A stretch of DNA of 64,000 nucleotides from Planctomycetaceae bacterium (lineage in GTDB: Bacteria; Planctomycetota; Planctomycetia; Planctomycetales; Planctomycetaceae), in contig CP051247.1 of NCBI GenBank assembly GCA_017795105.1, positions 2,604,001-2,668,000 on the forward strand, in the 5' to 3' direction. Numbering within the stretch: the stretch's first letter is position 1; each line of letters opens with the position of its first letter. This document shows positions 35,005 through 42,188 of the stretch, one piece after another. The position numbers were made by a program, and so were the translations under genes. Under the pieces are notes generated by a model. That model was given only the letters and a program-made list of their open reading frames with translations. It did no database searches and was not told the origin of the DNA.

Positions 35005-37091
35005 TACCACCACAGCGTGCTGTCCGCCTCTTCACTCTCGTTCGAAGACTGCTCGCCGGAAGAGTTTCCCACGGATTCGCTGTCCGGAGTGCTGTCCCAA
35101 CTCCCACTCACATCGATCCACGACGACTGCTCTTCCCACGTCTCAGTCACTCCAACTACAGAAGAACCCTCTCCGACCTCCGAACCAGAACCGGGCGATG
35201 CAGTTGATTCGTTCGCAGACCCCTCTCCCTGAGACGATTCAACCAATGTGGATCCTTCAACAGTGACCGAGGACGCGGCGCTGTCGGAATCCGATGCCTG
35301 ACCGATCGAACTCTCCCATCCTGTGCCGGAGCTCACCTCCGCCAAAGAACTCACGCTCTCCGACGTCTGCTCCGTTCCCGACAGGCCGCTCGGCTCACTC
35401 GACTCCGTCCCGCTGCTATTGCCAGAGCCTTCGCTGCTGCCCGTCTCGTCCTGTTCCGTTCCCGAGGAAAAACCGCTTGAAGACCACACCTCACTTCTCG
35501 ATCCCGAAGAACTCCACGACTCGTTCTCGCTCGAATCCATGCTCGACATCGTTCCCACAGCCGACGACCACTCCGAACTCTCGGCACTGACCTCATCCGA
35601 TGTCTCCGACCAGACAGTCTCCCCTGACGATGCTCCACTCACTGGTTCAGAACTCACGCTCTCATGAGACGATCCTGCCGATGACCACAGACCACTCGGA
35701 ACGCTCGAATCCAGAGACTCGTCACCAGAACTCATCAGACTCGACATGGCCGAATCAACACTCGTTGCCGAGTCTTCCGAAACCGCCGACTGCTCTGAAC
35801 TGGCAGCCTGGCTCGTCGTATCTTCCGAGACTCCACTCTCGTTCGAATTGTCCGGCTCCGTCAGCGAGTCCCCTCCCGAAGACAGTGTCAGGTCCGACCC
35901 GCCGAAGTTCGACACATCCTCGGGAAGCTCCCACCGCTCGTCATGGGGCGGCTCGGGCCAGAGATTCCTCGGATCCTCCGGTCCCAATTCAATCTGCAAC
36001 ACCGGAGCATGGTCGAACAACACGCGCACTCGCTCCGGCTGCATCGCAACTAATTTTGTTCCATGTCGATCCCGCAGCCGAACCCTCCCCTCCCAGGGAA
36101 TCGGCAGCACCGATTGCGGCTTCGTCTGCAACGCATACTGCGTCACCGGAGTCGCATACACGCGAAAGAACTCCGTCACGAACGCCCGCGAATCTTCCTG
36201 CGTCCGGATCCATGGAATCCAGATGCGAATTCGCCGTTCTCCGTACTCCTCAATGCTCGCCGGCTGCCGATAGTTCCCTCGCCAGCGAAACGATCGCCGT
36301 GCCACCTGCGACGAATAGTCCTTCCGGTCGTAAACATAATCCCCGGTCAGCATCACCCGATTGAACAACCGCTCCCGCGAACGTGAACTCGCCAGGCGAG
36401 TCAGATCCCGATGTTCCTTGTACGTCGCAAGGAGATCCTCTCGAGGCTGCAAAAAGAAGAACTGCCGCTCAGCATCGACACCCCAGCTCGCGTTCCCCGC
36501 CCGCAGCGCCAGGTCTTTGATCACGCTGCGAACGGTCTCCTCGCCATGGAACTTCATCGTTGTCACATCGTCGACCAGCGTGCCCGTCTCAATGAGATCG
36601 GGAACATGCAGGATGTGTGTCTTCCCCGCGACATACTGCTCAATCAGCTTGCGAATCAATTCCGCCGAGTTGACCACATAATCCTGGGATTCCACATCGT
36701 GATTCGGGTCGTTACCAAACTGATCCGTCCGCCCATACCGATGAGGCTTCGTTCCGCCCGAAACCGCCGTCAACGCCCCTGGAAAGACTTCCGTCAACTC
36801 GACACCCGCCCCCTCCAGCTGAATCCGCATCCCCGCTGGAGAATCGCAATCGACCTGCTCCACACGCCCGAAGTACCAGCGAACCCCGGTCGAGTACTCA
36901 AACGCAATCCAATGCCCCGGCTCGATCGCATCCCGACTCAGAAACTCCTGGTTCAAACGCAGTTCACCCGGTCCGCACCCTCCCTGCCGATGCAACTCAA
37001 ACCAGCATCGCTTCACCGCACTCTGCGACAACACCCCAAGAAAATCCTCGGGGTCATGCCCATAGTGCAGTATCAATCTCTGATAACTCAT
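35004..37091 (-). CDS. tail hub-like protein with ~300-residue Ser-rich C-terminus
   Basis: 695 residues. Residues 1-~390 look like a siphophage distal tail/hub protein of the Gp37-like kind: YQRLILHYGHDPEDFLGVLS, GPGELRLNQEFLSRDAIEPG, HWIAFEYSTGVRWYFGRVEQ, VVNSAELIRKLIEQYVAGKT, LFNRVMLTGDYVYDRKDYSS and RRIRIWIPWIRTQEDSRAFV. From ~395 to the end the chain is low-complexity and acidic: in a 90-residue stretch I counted 38 Ser, with Glu, Gly, Thr and periodic Trp (SEWSSAV, ESWSSSG, EVWSSSG). GAGG lies 7-8 nt before ATG 37091. The stop overlaps the Maf-like gene start (TAATG). The Ser-rich part is probably an exposed adhesin or a glycosylated stalk (inferred). Confidence 0.72.
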   Translation of the reverse strand: MSYQRLILHYGHDPEDFLGVLSQSAVKRCWFELHRQGGCGPGELRLNQEFLSRDAIEPGHWIAFEYSTGVRWYFGRVEQVDCDSPAGMRIQLEGAGVELTEVFPGALTAVSGGTKPHRYGRTDQFGNDPNHDVESQDYVVNSAELIRKLIEQYVAGKTHILHVPDLIETGTLVDDVTTMKFHGEETVRSVIKDLALRAGNASWGVDAERQFFFLQPREDLLATYKEHRDLTRLASSRSRERLFNRVMLTGDYVYDRKDYSSQVARRSFRWRGNYRQPASIEEYGERRIRIWIPWIRTQEDSRAFVTEFFRVYATPVTQYALQTKPQSVLPIPWEGRVRLRDRHGTKLVAMQPERVRVLFDHAPVLQIELGPEDPRNLWPEPPHDERWELPEDVSNFGGSDLTLSSGGDSLTEPDNSNESGVSEDTTSQAASSEQSAVSEDSATSVDSAMSSLMSSGDESLDSSVPSGLWSSAGSSHESVSSEPVSGASSGETVWSETSDEVSAESSEWSSAVGTMSSMDSSENESWSSSGSRSEVWSSSGFSSGTEQDETGSSEGSGNSSGTESSEPSGLSGTEQTSESVSSLAEVSSGTGWESSIGQASDSDSAASSVTVEGSTLVESSQGEGSANESTASPGSGSEVGEGSSVVGVTETWEEQSSWIDVSGSWDSTPDSESVGNSSGEQSSNESEEADSTLWW

Positions 37092-37164
37092 CACGCTTCC
37101 TCAGTAGACCGAACCCCGAAGAGCCTGTTTCCACCTAGCCGCAATCAACAGGAGCTTCCCACTC

Positions 37165-37308
37165 GCTCACACAAAGATTCATCTCTTTATCACAACGCAA
37201 CAAACGGCCTGCCTTCGGCCACTCAGGCATCTGAACGCACCCCAATGCCGTGTGCCACTGCTGGCTCGCCCAGCAGTGCTGCCCAACGCCCAGCGCCTAA
37301 CGCCTAAC
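37165..37308. repeat. degenerate 'D', 'B' palindrome and 7-bp tandem repeat
   Basis: 37165-37205: CACAAAGATTCATCTCTTTATC with ACAACGCAACAAACGGCCTG (decayed D). 37251-37279: B palindrome GTGCCACTGCTGG-CTCG-CCCAGCAGTG. 37282-37306: CCAACGCCCAGCGCCTAACGCCTAAC heptamer-like run ending in the stop codon of the next gene. Confidence 0.75.
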
Positions 37309-37747
37309 CACCACCAACTCGCATCACGGGATCATCCGCATGCAACACCAGCGAATACACATAGAGTTCCGGTCGCGTCAGGTCATACACAAATCGCGTC
37401 ACACTGCACTGCTGAAAATAGCGCGACGTCTCGTCCGCTTCATCGCGGTACAAATACACCGAGAACGACGCATCGCCGTCCGCATGAAACACTGATCGCA
37501 GTTCCTCGAGAGCGGCCAGCATCTCAACCTCACTCAACAGAAGTTGATCACCAGCCCGGGCCACCTCTCCCTGGAACGTCACATCGATCCCATTCCGCGA
37601 TCGGCCCACTGTCCCGTCACCGTCCTCCAGCAGCACCTTATACCGCTCGAAGTCCCAGCTCTCCTGAATCTGGACCTTTGTGATCGGTTGCGGCAACGGA
37701 TAGAACGTTCCTGCCTTCAAGATCGCTGGTCGAAACACCAACTCCAT
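37304..37747 (-). CDS. phage tail protein of unknown role
   Basis: 147 residues starting at ATG 37747 (MELVFRPAILKAGTFYPLPQ), with GAGG just upstream; ATG 37753 is also possible. Seen: VQIQESWDFERYKVLLEDGD, GIDVTFQGEVARAGDQLLLS, SFSVYLYRDEADETSRYFQQ and FVYDLTRPELYVYSLVLHAD. This beta-rich, strand-alternating pattern and its place between tape measure and hub suggest a distal tail adaptor (Dit-like). The stop codon is supplied at the edge of a heptamer repeat. No family recognised with certainty. Confidence 0.65.
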   Translation of the reverse strand: MELVFRPAILKAGTFYPLPQPITKVQIQESWDFERYKVLLEDGDGTVGRSRNGIDVTFQGEVARAGDQLLLSEVEMLAALEELRSVFHADGDASFSVYLYRDEADETSRYFQQCSVTRFVYDLTRPELYVYSLVLHADDPVMRVGGG

Positions 37748-37796
37748 CGTCATCCTCGCTTCTACCAGACCAAATCTGGCCGGAAGGCCAACGGCA

Positions 37797-38561
37797 TCAC
37801 CCTCTCCGATTCCGCAAGCGATGCCCGGCGAACTCCAGATCCCGCACCAGCTCATTCAAATCGACCGGCTGCGACACATGAATCGAGATCTCCCCGAACT
37901 GATTCACTGTCTGCTCCGCCTCACGTCCGCTTCGCCTCGAAGACAACTCCGCCTTCGCCGTCCGCCCCTGATTAAGATCATCCAGCCGTCCAATGCCAAT
38001 CTCCGCCACAGCCGACTGTTGAAGCACAAACTCGCCCGCCGTCAACCACGCCGGCACGCGATCAATCCCTGAACGCCCCGTTACCATCCCCCCTGAAGAG
38101 AAACCTCGCCCTCCATTCGACACACGCGACGATCCACCACTTCCGCCGCCATTTCCCTGCCCTCCGCCACCACCAGGATTCCCGCCACCTCCGACGGGCG
38201 GCACGCCTCCGCCACCGCCGCCCATTCCAGACAGTGCCCCCAGCTGCGCCGCCACCCGGGCGATCATCGCACTCAACTGCCCTAACGCCTCCATCGCCGG
38301 CGACACATCAATCGACACCGACATCCCACTCAGCTGCCGTACCTGGCTGGCCACCTGTCCCAGCCGGCTCGAGACCTGCGAAAGCGGCGACATCAGACTC
38401 CGAAACTGCGAACCAAGCCGCGAAACAGCCGCCCCCGACTGCCCCAGCCGATTTAACTGCTCATTCAATGATTCCAGCCGCCCCAGCACTTCATCCAGTT
38501 CCCCCTGAAACTGAGCACTGTCCGCCAGAATCTGAACACTCAACGACTCACTGAACGACAT
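37797..38561 (-). CDS. short tail tape-measure-like protein
   Basis: 254 residues. N-terminal ~115 residues are heptad-like helix (LGRLESLNEQLNRLGQSG, SRLGSQFRSLMSPLSQVSSR, PAMEALGQLSAMIARVAAQL), then a Gly-rich linker (~115-150), then SGGMVTGRSGIDRVPAWLTA-GEFVLQQSAV, the C-terminal signature of many tape measure proteins. Known tape measures run 600-2000 residues; a 254-residue one implies a tail below ~40 nm using the usual ~1.5 angstrom per residue. No peptidase or muramidase domain is present. ATG 38561 follows GGGAG by 5 nt. Confidence 0.72.
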   Translation of the reverse strand: MSFSESLSVQILADSAQFQGELDEVLGRLESLNEQLNRLGQSGAAVSRLGSQFRSLMSPLSQVSSRLGQVASQVRQLSGMSVSIDVSPAMEALGQLSAMIARVAAQLGALSGMGGGGGGVPPVGGGGNPGGGGGQGNGGGSGGSSRVSNGGRGFSSGGMVTGRSGIDRVPAWLTAGEFVLQQSAVAEIGIGRLDDLNQGRTAKAELSSRRSGREAEQTVNQFGEISIHVSQPVDLNELVRDLEFAGHRLRNRRG

Positions 38562-38594
38562 CATCACTCCCGCAAGACTCGCACTGAGTCAATT

Positions 38595-38623
38595 CCCTAA
38601 CGCCTAACGCCTAACGCCTAAAC
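38595..38623. repeat. 7-bp tandem repeat (CCTAACG)n
   Basis: CCCTAACGCCTAACGCCTAA-CGCCTAAACC: four units. On the minus strand it reads GTTTAGGCGTTAGGCGTTAG and the tail-tube gene stop (TAG) is its first triplet. Confidence 0.85.
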
Positions 38624-39127
38624 CCTACTCACCACCGGCGCCACCACAAACGCCTTCCCCGTAAACGAGATCACATTGAACTCGTCCCCCTCCGAAAGGC
38701 TCAGCGTCTCCCGGTACACCTTCTCAAAGACCACCTTCTCACTCGCCACTCCAGCGGGGTCGATCACTCGAAACTCCAGCGTCAACGTCTCCTGCTCACC
38801 ATCCGCTGAGGTACTCGCCACTCCGGTCCCGGAAGCCAGCGTCAGAAACTCATACAACTGAAGTGGATCTGCTCCATCTGCTCCCTTGCCAATCAGCTGC
38901 GTCCACTTGGCCGAGAACGAAAGCGAAACCGAAGCTTCATCGCCCTTCCGCAAATGACCGCCTGCGATCCGACCGCGATCCTTGATCTCGATCGTGTTCA
39001 CTCGCTCCGTCCAGGTCAGATCCCCCTCATCCAGCACTACCGTCAGCGATTGCGACGTCGGCTGCGTCCCGTCGTGCAGCACCAGTTCCGCGTCCCGCAA
39101 ATTCCTCACCAGATTCGTCACCGCCAT
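38618..39127 (-). CDS. tail tube-like protein
   Basis: 169 residues. Starts MAVTNLVRNLRDAELVLHDG, then LTVVLDEGDLTWTERVNTIE, ASVSLSFSAKWTQLIGKGAD, LQLYEFLTLASGTGVAST, VIDPAGVASEKVVFEKVYRE and TLSLSEGDEFNVISFTGKAF. This alternation of strands with a late FNVISFTGKAF-type strand is usual for phage tail-tube proteins. It lies just before the tape-measure-like gene, as expected for a tube protein. AGGGGCGGGGA precedes the ATG. Assignment is by pattern and position. Confidence 0.65.
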   Translation of the reverse strand: MAVTNLVRNLRDAELVLHDGTQPTSQSLTVVLDEGDLTWTERVNTIEIKDRGRIAGGHLRKGDEASVSLSFSAKWTQLIGKGADGADPLQLYEFLTLASGTGVASTSADGEQETLTLEFRVIDPAGVASEKVVFEKVYRETLSLSEGDEFNVISFTGKAFVVAPVVSRV

Positions 39128-39143
39128 TCCCCGCCCCTCACTT

Positions 39144-39602
39144 TCACTGCATCATCTGTGCGATTCCCCGAGCACTCACCAGCACATGCTGAAGCTCAGT
39201 CCCCAGCACCCGCTGCTCAATCCTCGAAAGATCTCGCACCTCGACATCCCCCATCCGGGCATACCCCACCGCCGGCTTCGCCTCATCCGCAAAGTCCCGC
39301 ACCGCCCAAACCCGCCGCGAAACCGCATCACGAGTCGCATCCACCAGCAGCGGCATCGTCTTCAAGTCCGTCCCACGTTTCGCGAAGCAATGCACATCCA
39401 GAAGAAACCGCATTGACTTCAATCCCACGTGCGAGCTCGGCATCTCCAGGCAACTCGGCACCTGCAACTCCACCCAGGTCGACTCCGCAGTGAAGTCACC
39501 CTTCATCCCGGGATAGATCGACGAACATCCGCCCGCAAACGTCTCCTCCCAGAACCCCATCAAACTCTGCAACAGATCCCGATTCTCAACCACCACCATC
39601 AT
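39144..39602 (-). CDS. tail terminator/completion-like protein
   Basis: 152 residues from ATG 39602 (MMVVVENRDLLQSLMGFWEE); GGGGGAA directly precedes. Seen: WVELQVPSCLEMPSSHVGLK, MRFLLDVHCFAKRGTDLKTM and LLVDATRDAVSRRVWAVRDF, the last like the helix of phage tail-terminator proteins (gpU-like). 16 bases separate its end from the tail-tube gene. Upstream in-frame codons come from an A palindrome and are not included. Confidence 0.6.
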   Translation of the reverse strand: MMVVVENRDLLQSLMGFWEETFAGGCSSIYPGMKGDFTAESTWVELQVPSCLEMPSSHVGLKSMRFLLDVHCFAKRGTDLKTMPLLVDATRDAVSRRVWAVRDFADEAKPAVGYARMGDVEVRDLSRIEQRVLGTELQHVLVSARGIAQMMQ

Positions 39603-39634
39603 TTCCCCCACAACCGCTCCTCCAATGCCGGGTG

Positions 39635-39755
39635 CCGGGTGCCATGCCCACGCTCGCGTGGGCATGCTCTAGACATCCCCGGCGATCCCGGCAAAAGCTG
39701 CCCCCCAGGATGGCCCAGACGTACACGTCTGGGTGACAAAGTCACAAGAAGTCGC
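39635..39755. repeat. 'A' palindrome and 'D' two-hairpin element inside the cluster
   Basis: 39635-39667: GGGTGCCATGCCCACGC-TC-GCGTGGGCATGC. 39709-39755: GGATGGCCCAGACGTACACG-TCTGGG, then GTGAC-AAA-GTCAC and AAGAAG. Confidence 0.85.
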
Positions 39756-39807
39756 TCATAACCGCGCGAACAAAGAAACGGTCGGACATCCATCCACCGC
39801 CTCGACC

Positions 39808-40224
39808 TCATCCCGAAATCACCGCCCGCACCACACCATCCAATACCATCTGCGCCGCCTCCAACCGCGATCCCTCCAGCGCCCGTCGCACCATCGCCCG
39901 CCCCGGCCGCCCCCGCGCTCCATACTCCAGGAACACCTCATACTCCACGAAGTTCGCCGCCTCGATCCGACTCCGCTGCCCCTCGTCGTAAGCCGTCGCC
40001 GTCCCTTCGCCCTGGGCCGCTCCACCAGACCCCAGCATCTGCAGAGCCGCCTCCCAGCCAGCCCGCGAACGACCGGTATCCACCGGATGATCAGCAACCA
40101 CACGAGACAACACCGCACGCCCCGCGTCACGAAGAGTCTCCGTCCGCTCCGCACCAATCTGCGAACGTCCCGCTCGCCACCGCTCCAGCAGAGAACCAAC
40201 ATTCGACTCCACCGAGATCTGCAT
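39808..40224 (-). CDS. HK97-gp10-like tail/connector protein
   Basis: 138 residues. MQISVESNVGSLLERWRAGR, LRDAGRAVLSRVVADHPVDT-GRSRAGW, NFVEYEVFLEYGARGRPGRA and MVRRALEGSRLEAAQMVLDG. The 'HPVDTGRSRAGW ... YEVFLEYGARGRPGRAM' order is the HK97 gp10 pattern (D-T-G-x-L..., Y-x-x-x-x-E-Y-G), common to tail-completion proteins. GGGGGGCG and GAGG lie upstream of the ATG. The gene sits between the connector-like 118-residue gene and the tail terminator. Confidence 0.72.
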   Translation of the reverse strand: MQISVESNVGSLLERWRAGRSQIGAERTETLRDAGRAVLSRVVADHPVDTGRSRAGWEAALQMLGSGGAAQGEGTATAYDEGQRSRIEAANFVEYEVFLEYGARGRPGRAMVRRALEGSRLEAAQMVLDGVVRAVISG

Positions 40225-40248
40225 GCCTCACGCCCCCCACGTCACCGA

Positions 40249-40275
40249 GTGTGCCACTGGCTCCGCCAGTGCGTC
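40249..40275. repeat. 'C' palindrome
   Basis: GTGTGCCACTGGC-TCC-GCCAGTGCG in the 55-base gap between two cluster genes. Confidence 0.85.
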
Positions 40276-40279
40276 CGTC

Positions 40280-40636
40280 CTACCGACGCCGCACGGCCAG
40301 ATCGAACAGCCCCCCCTCACTCATGTAGCGAAACTCTTCGATCGCATACTCTTCGCCACGCACAATCACCCGATCAGTCAACGCCGGACAGTCCGCTGGC
40401 AACTCTTCACTCCGAACCAGCACCTGCAACTTCGCCCCCCGCGTCTGTTCACCCGCCGGCTCGATCCCCTCATCACGAACCGTTCCGACCAGCCCCACCA
40501 CATCCCGATCGTCCCACGTCTCTGTCACCGTTCCCGCATCCACGTCCACTGTCGTTGACACCACGCGATAAACCATCTCACTCCCCAGATCCGCAAACGC
40601 CACGCCCAGATCCGCCTCAATCAATCCCGTTACCAT
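40280..40636 (-). CDS. head-tail connector-like protein
   Basis: 118 residues from ATG 40636 (MVTGLIEADLGVAFADLGSE) with GGGGAGG 7 nt upstream. Seen: MVYRVVSTTVDVDAGTVTET, VVGLVGTVRDEGIEPAGEQT, AKLQVLVRSEELPADCPALT and RVIVRGEEYAIEEFRYMSEG, ending LFDLAVRRR. The block 'PALTDRVIVRGEEYAIEEF' is the sort seen in phage head-tail joining proteins. Assignment is by pattern and by place between capsid and tail genes. Confidence 0.6.
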   Translation of the reverse strand: MVTGLIEADLGVAFADLGSEMVYRVVSTTVDVDAGTVTETWDDRDVVGLVGTVRDEGIEPAGEQTRGAKLQVLVRSEELPADCPALTDRVIVRGEEYAIEEFRYMSEGGLFDLAVRRR

Positions 40637-40705
40637 CAACAGACCTCCCCGCAGCATGAAAAGTTGAAAACGAAGCAACTCTCTGAACAACCCGATTCCG
40701 TTGCG

Positions 40706-40800
40706 CCCAGGGTGCCACTGCTGGCTCGTCCAGCAGTGCCGCTTCTCGTCTAACTCCGCACCATTCCCGCAGCGTGCCACTGGCTCCGCCAGTGCCCCCC
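40706..40800. repeat. 'B' and 'C' palindromes
   Basis: 40708-40738: GGGTGCCACTGCTGG-CTCGT-CCAGCAGTGC. 40774-40797: GTGCCACTGGC-TCC-GCCAGTGCC. They fill the gap between two cluster genes. Confidence 0.85.
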
Positions 40801-40802
40801 CG

Positions 40803-41105
40803 TCACGAACGCTCCCACACGTCCGCCCGAGAGACCTCCCACCCAGGCTCTGCATTCCCCTCGCGCTTCATCCGTTCCCGCAGCAGCTCTTCATACTGCT
40901 TCCGTGCCTTAAGCAACGCTTCCAGATTCGCTTTCCGATCGACGCTCGCCTTCGGATCGGTTCCCACCGCATACTTGAGCGCCGACAACTTCCCATCCCG
41001 CACCAGATTCAACACATCCAGATCAATCTGATTCAGGATCGCATGAATCTGCTCCGTGCTCAGCTCGCTGCCGACCACCCCCGCCAGACTCTCCAGGTCA
41101 CTCAC
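40803..41105 (-). CDS. small helical phage protein
   Basis: 100 residues from GTG 41105, with GGAG upstream. Mostly helical: LSTEQIHAILNQIDLDVLNL, VRDGKLSALKYAVGTDPKAS, VDRKANLEALLKARKQYEEL and a charged end (RADVWERS). I do not recognise it; a gene of this size next to connector genes could be a head-tail adaptor or chaperone. It starts 12 bases after the frameshift-pair stop. Confidence 0.6.
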   Translation of the reverse strand: MSDLESLAGVVGSELSTEQIHAILNQIDLDVLNLVRDGKLSALKYAVGTDPKASVDRKANLEALLKARKQYEELLRERMKREGNAEPGWEVSRADVWERS

Positions 41106-41117
41106 CCCGTTCTCCTC

Positions 41118-41309
41118 TCAACCAGTCACCCCACGAATCGCCGCCTCTTCTTCCTGTCGCAATCGCTCATAAGCCAGCAGTGAGATCTGCTCCTCGTACC
41201 GCATTGTCCGGAACTCAGCCCGCCTCATCCCCAACCGTTCGCACACCCGCAACTCCAGATAGCTCACTCCGCGAGGCGAATGCAGCGAAGCCTCCGCCTC
41301 GCCACTCAA
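41118..41309 (-). CDS. C-terminal frame of a -1 frameshift pair (tail-assembly-chaperone-like)
   Basis: 63 codons. As a free ORF it has only a TTG at 41309 inside the run of T, with no ribosome-binding site, but it is exactly the -1 frame of the preceding gene. A slip on T_TTT_TTT (41315-41309) would join it to give a 231-residue fusion. Sequence: SPRGVSYLELRVCERLGM, RRAEFRTMRYEEQISLLAYE and RLRQEEEAAIRG, a helical 'E-Q-x-x-L-x-A-Y-E-x-x-R-x-x-E-E' pattern like the downstream halves of tail chaperones. An internal GTG start (VSYLELR) is a less likely alternative. Confidence 0.68.
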   Translation of the reverse strand: MSGEAEASLHSPRGVSYLELRVCERLGMRRAEFRTMRYEEQISLLAYERLRQEEEAAIRGVTG

Positions 41310-41812
41310 AAAAAATCCCCGCGCGTCTCCCGCACATGCCCCGCACTTAACTGGCTCAGCTCCGCCACCTGCTCACAAAACCAGATCAGATCCCCCGCCG
41401 TCCAGCCAGCTTCCTCCATTTCCACATAGAGGTCATCAGCAAACGCTCTCCAATCTCCTCCCTCCACCGGTTCCTGCGCCTCAAACTCAAACCGCGAATC
41501 CTCCCGCAGCGACTCCCACACAATCAGCGTCGCCACCCGCTGATGGTACTTCTCCATCGCCGTCAGATAACCAGCGTCCCCTTCATCCCGCTGCAGAACC
41601 GCCACCCCATCCGCATCCCGAATCACCCGTCCTTGCGAATCCCGCGACACCCGCGTCGGCGGCTGCGGCACCATCATTCCCCGCTCCCGCAACGTCCGAT
41701 GAAAACTCAACCGCAGTGGACGGACACAAACCTCCCAGCTCGAACCATCCGGCCGCCCCATCGACACCACACGGCTGTAATCCCCACTCACCGACTTCCC
41801 GCAGTACTTCAT
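41306..41812 (-). CDS. N-terminal frame of the frameshift pair (tail-assembly-chaperone-like)
   Basis: 168 residues from ATG 41812 (MKYCGKSVSGDYSRVVSMGR). Seen: WEVCVRPLRLSFHRTLRERG, QPPTRVSRDSQGRVIRDADG, YLTAMEKYHQRVATLIVWES, DWRAFADDLYVEMEEAGWTA and GDLIWFCEQVAELSQLSAGH. It ends GDFF-stop at a run of eight T. Unlike lambda G/GT it lies just after the capsid gene rather than between tail tube and tape measure, so the chaperone call rests on the frameshift layout and helix pattern only. Upstream codons derive from a repeat and are excluded. Confidence 0.68.
   Translation of the reverse strand: MKYCGKSVSGDYSRVVSMGRPDGSSWEVCVRPLRLSFHRTLRERGMMVPQPPTRVSRDSQGRVIRDADGVAVLQRDEGDAGYLTAMEKYHQRVATLIVWESLREDSRFEFEAQEPVEGGDWRAFADDLYVEMEEAGWTAGDLIWFCEQVAELSQLSAGHVRETRGDFF
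41309..41315 (-). promoter_or_regulatory. -1 ribosomal frameshift site T_TTT_TTT
   Basis: Minus strand GAT TTT TTT TGA GTG: heptamer in phase with the upstream frame, stop codon directly after it. A slip by -1 reads TTG AGT GGC GAG into the 63-codon frame. No clear stem is seen right after it. Confidence 0.65.
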
Positions 41813-41870
41813 TCCCTCATTCCCATATCTAAGCCTGGGACACCACGCCCACATCGATCCAATCGCGGCA

Positions 41871-42178
41871 GGGAGCCACTGGCGTCTCGCCAGTGCCGCT
41901 CATAATCACACCGAATACGGGGTGCCATGCGTGCATCGTGAAACAGGGCAAGCATGCCTTCATCAATTCACACTCAGGGCGGGTGCCATGCCCACGCTCG
42001 CGTGGGCATGCTTTCCCAAAACTCCACCCCGAACTGTGTGCCACTGGCGTCCCGCCAGTGCCTCTCCCGATCGCACTGAAAGCGAGATGCCATACCCAAG
42101 CCCGTGTGCCACTAGCTACGCTAGTACCCCCCCTCCCACCATCGAGGGTGCCACTGCTGGCTAGCCCAGCAGTGCCCC
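41871..42178. repeat. cluster of six palindromes between capsid and chaperone genes
   Basis: 41873-41897 C variant (ACTGGCG-TCT-CGCCAGT); 41919-41958 long-loop A variant; 41990-42012 A; 42037-42062 C variant (ACTGGCG-TCC-CGCCAGT); 42104-42126 C variant with compensatory changes (ACTAGC-TAC-GCTAGT); 42146-42176 B (CTGCTGG-CTAG-CCCAGCAG). Densest cluster in the window. Confidence 0.85.
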
Positions 42179-42188
42179 CACCGCTCAC

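Noticed and set aside
40660..40855. Longer N-terminus for the connector-like gene ending at 40280
   Set aside because: The extra codons are translated B and C palindromes; a much better ribosome-binding site (GGGGAGG) precedes ATG 40636.
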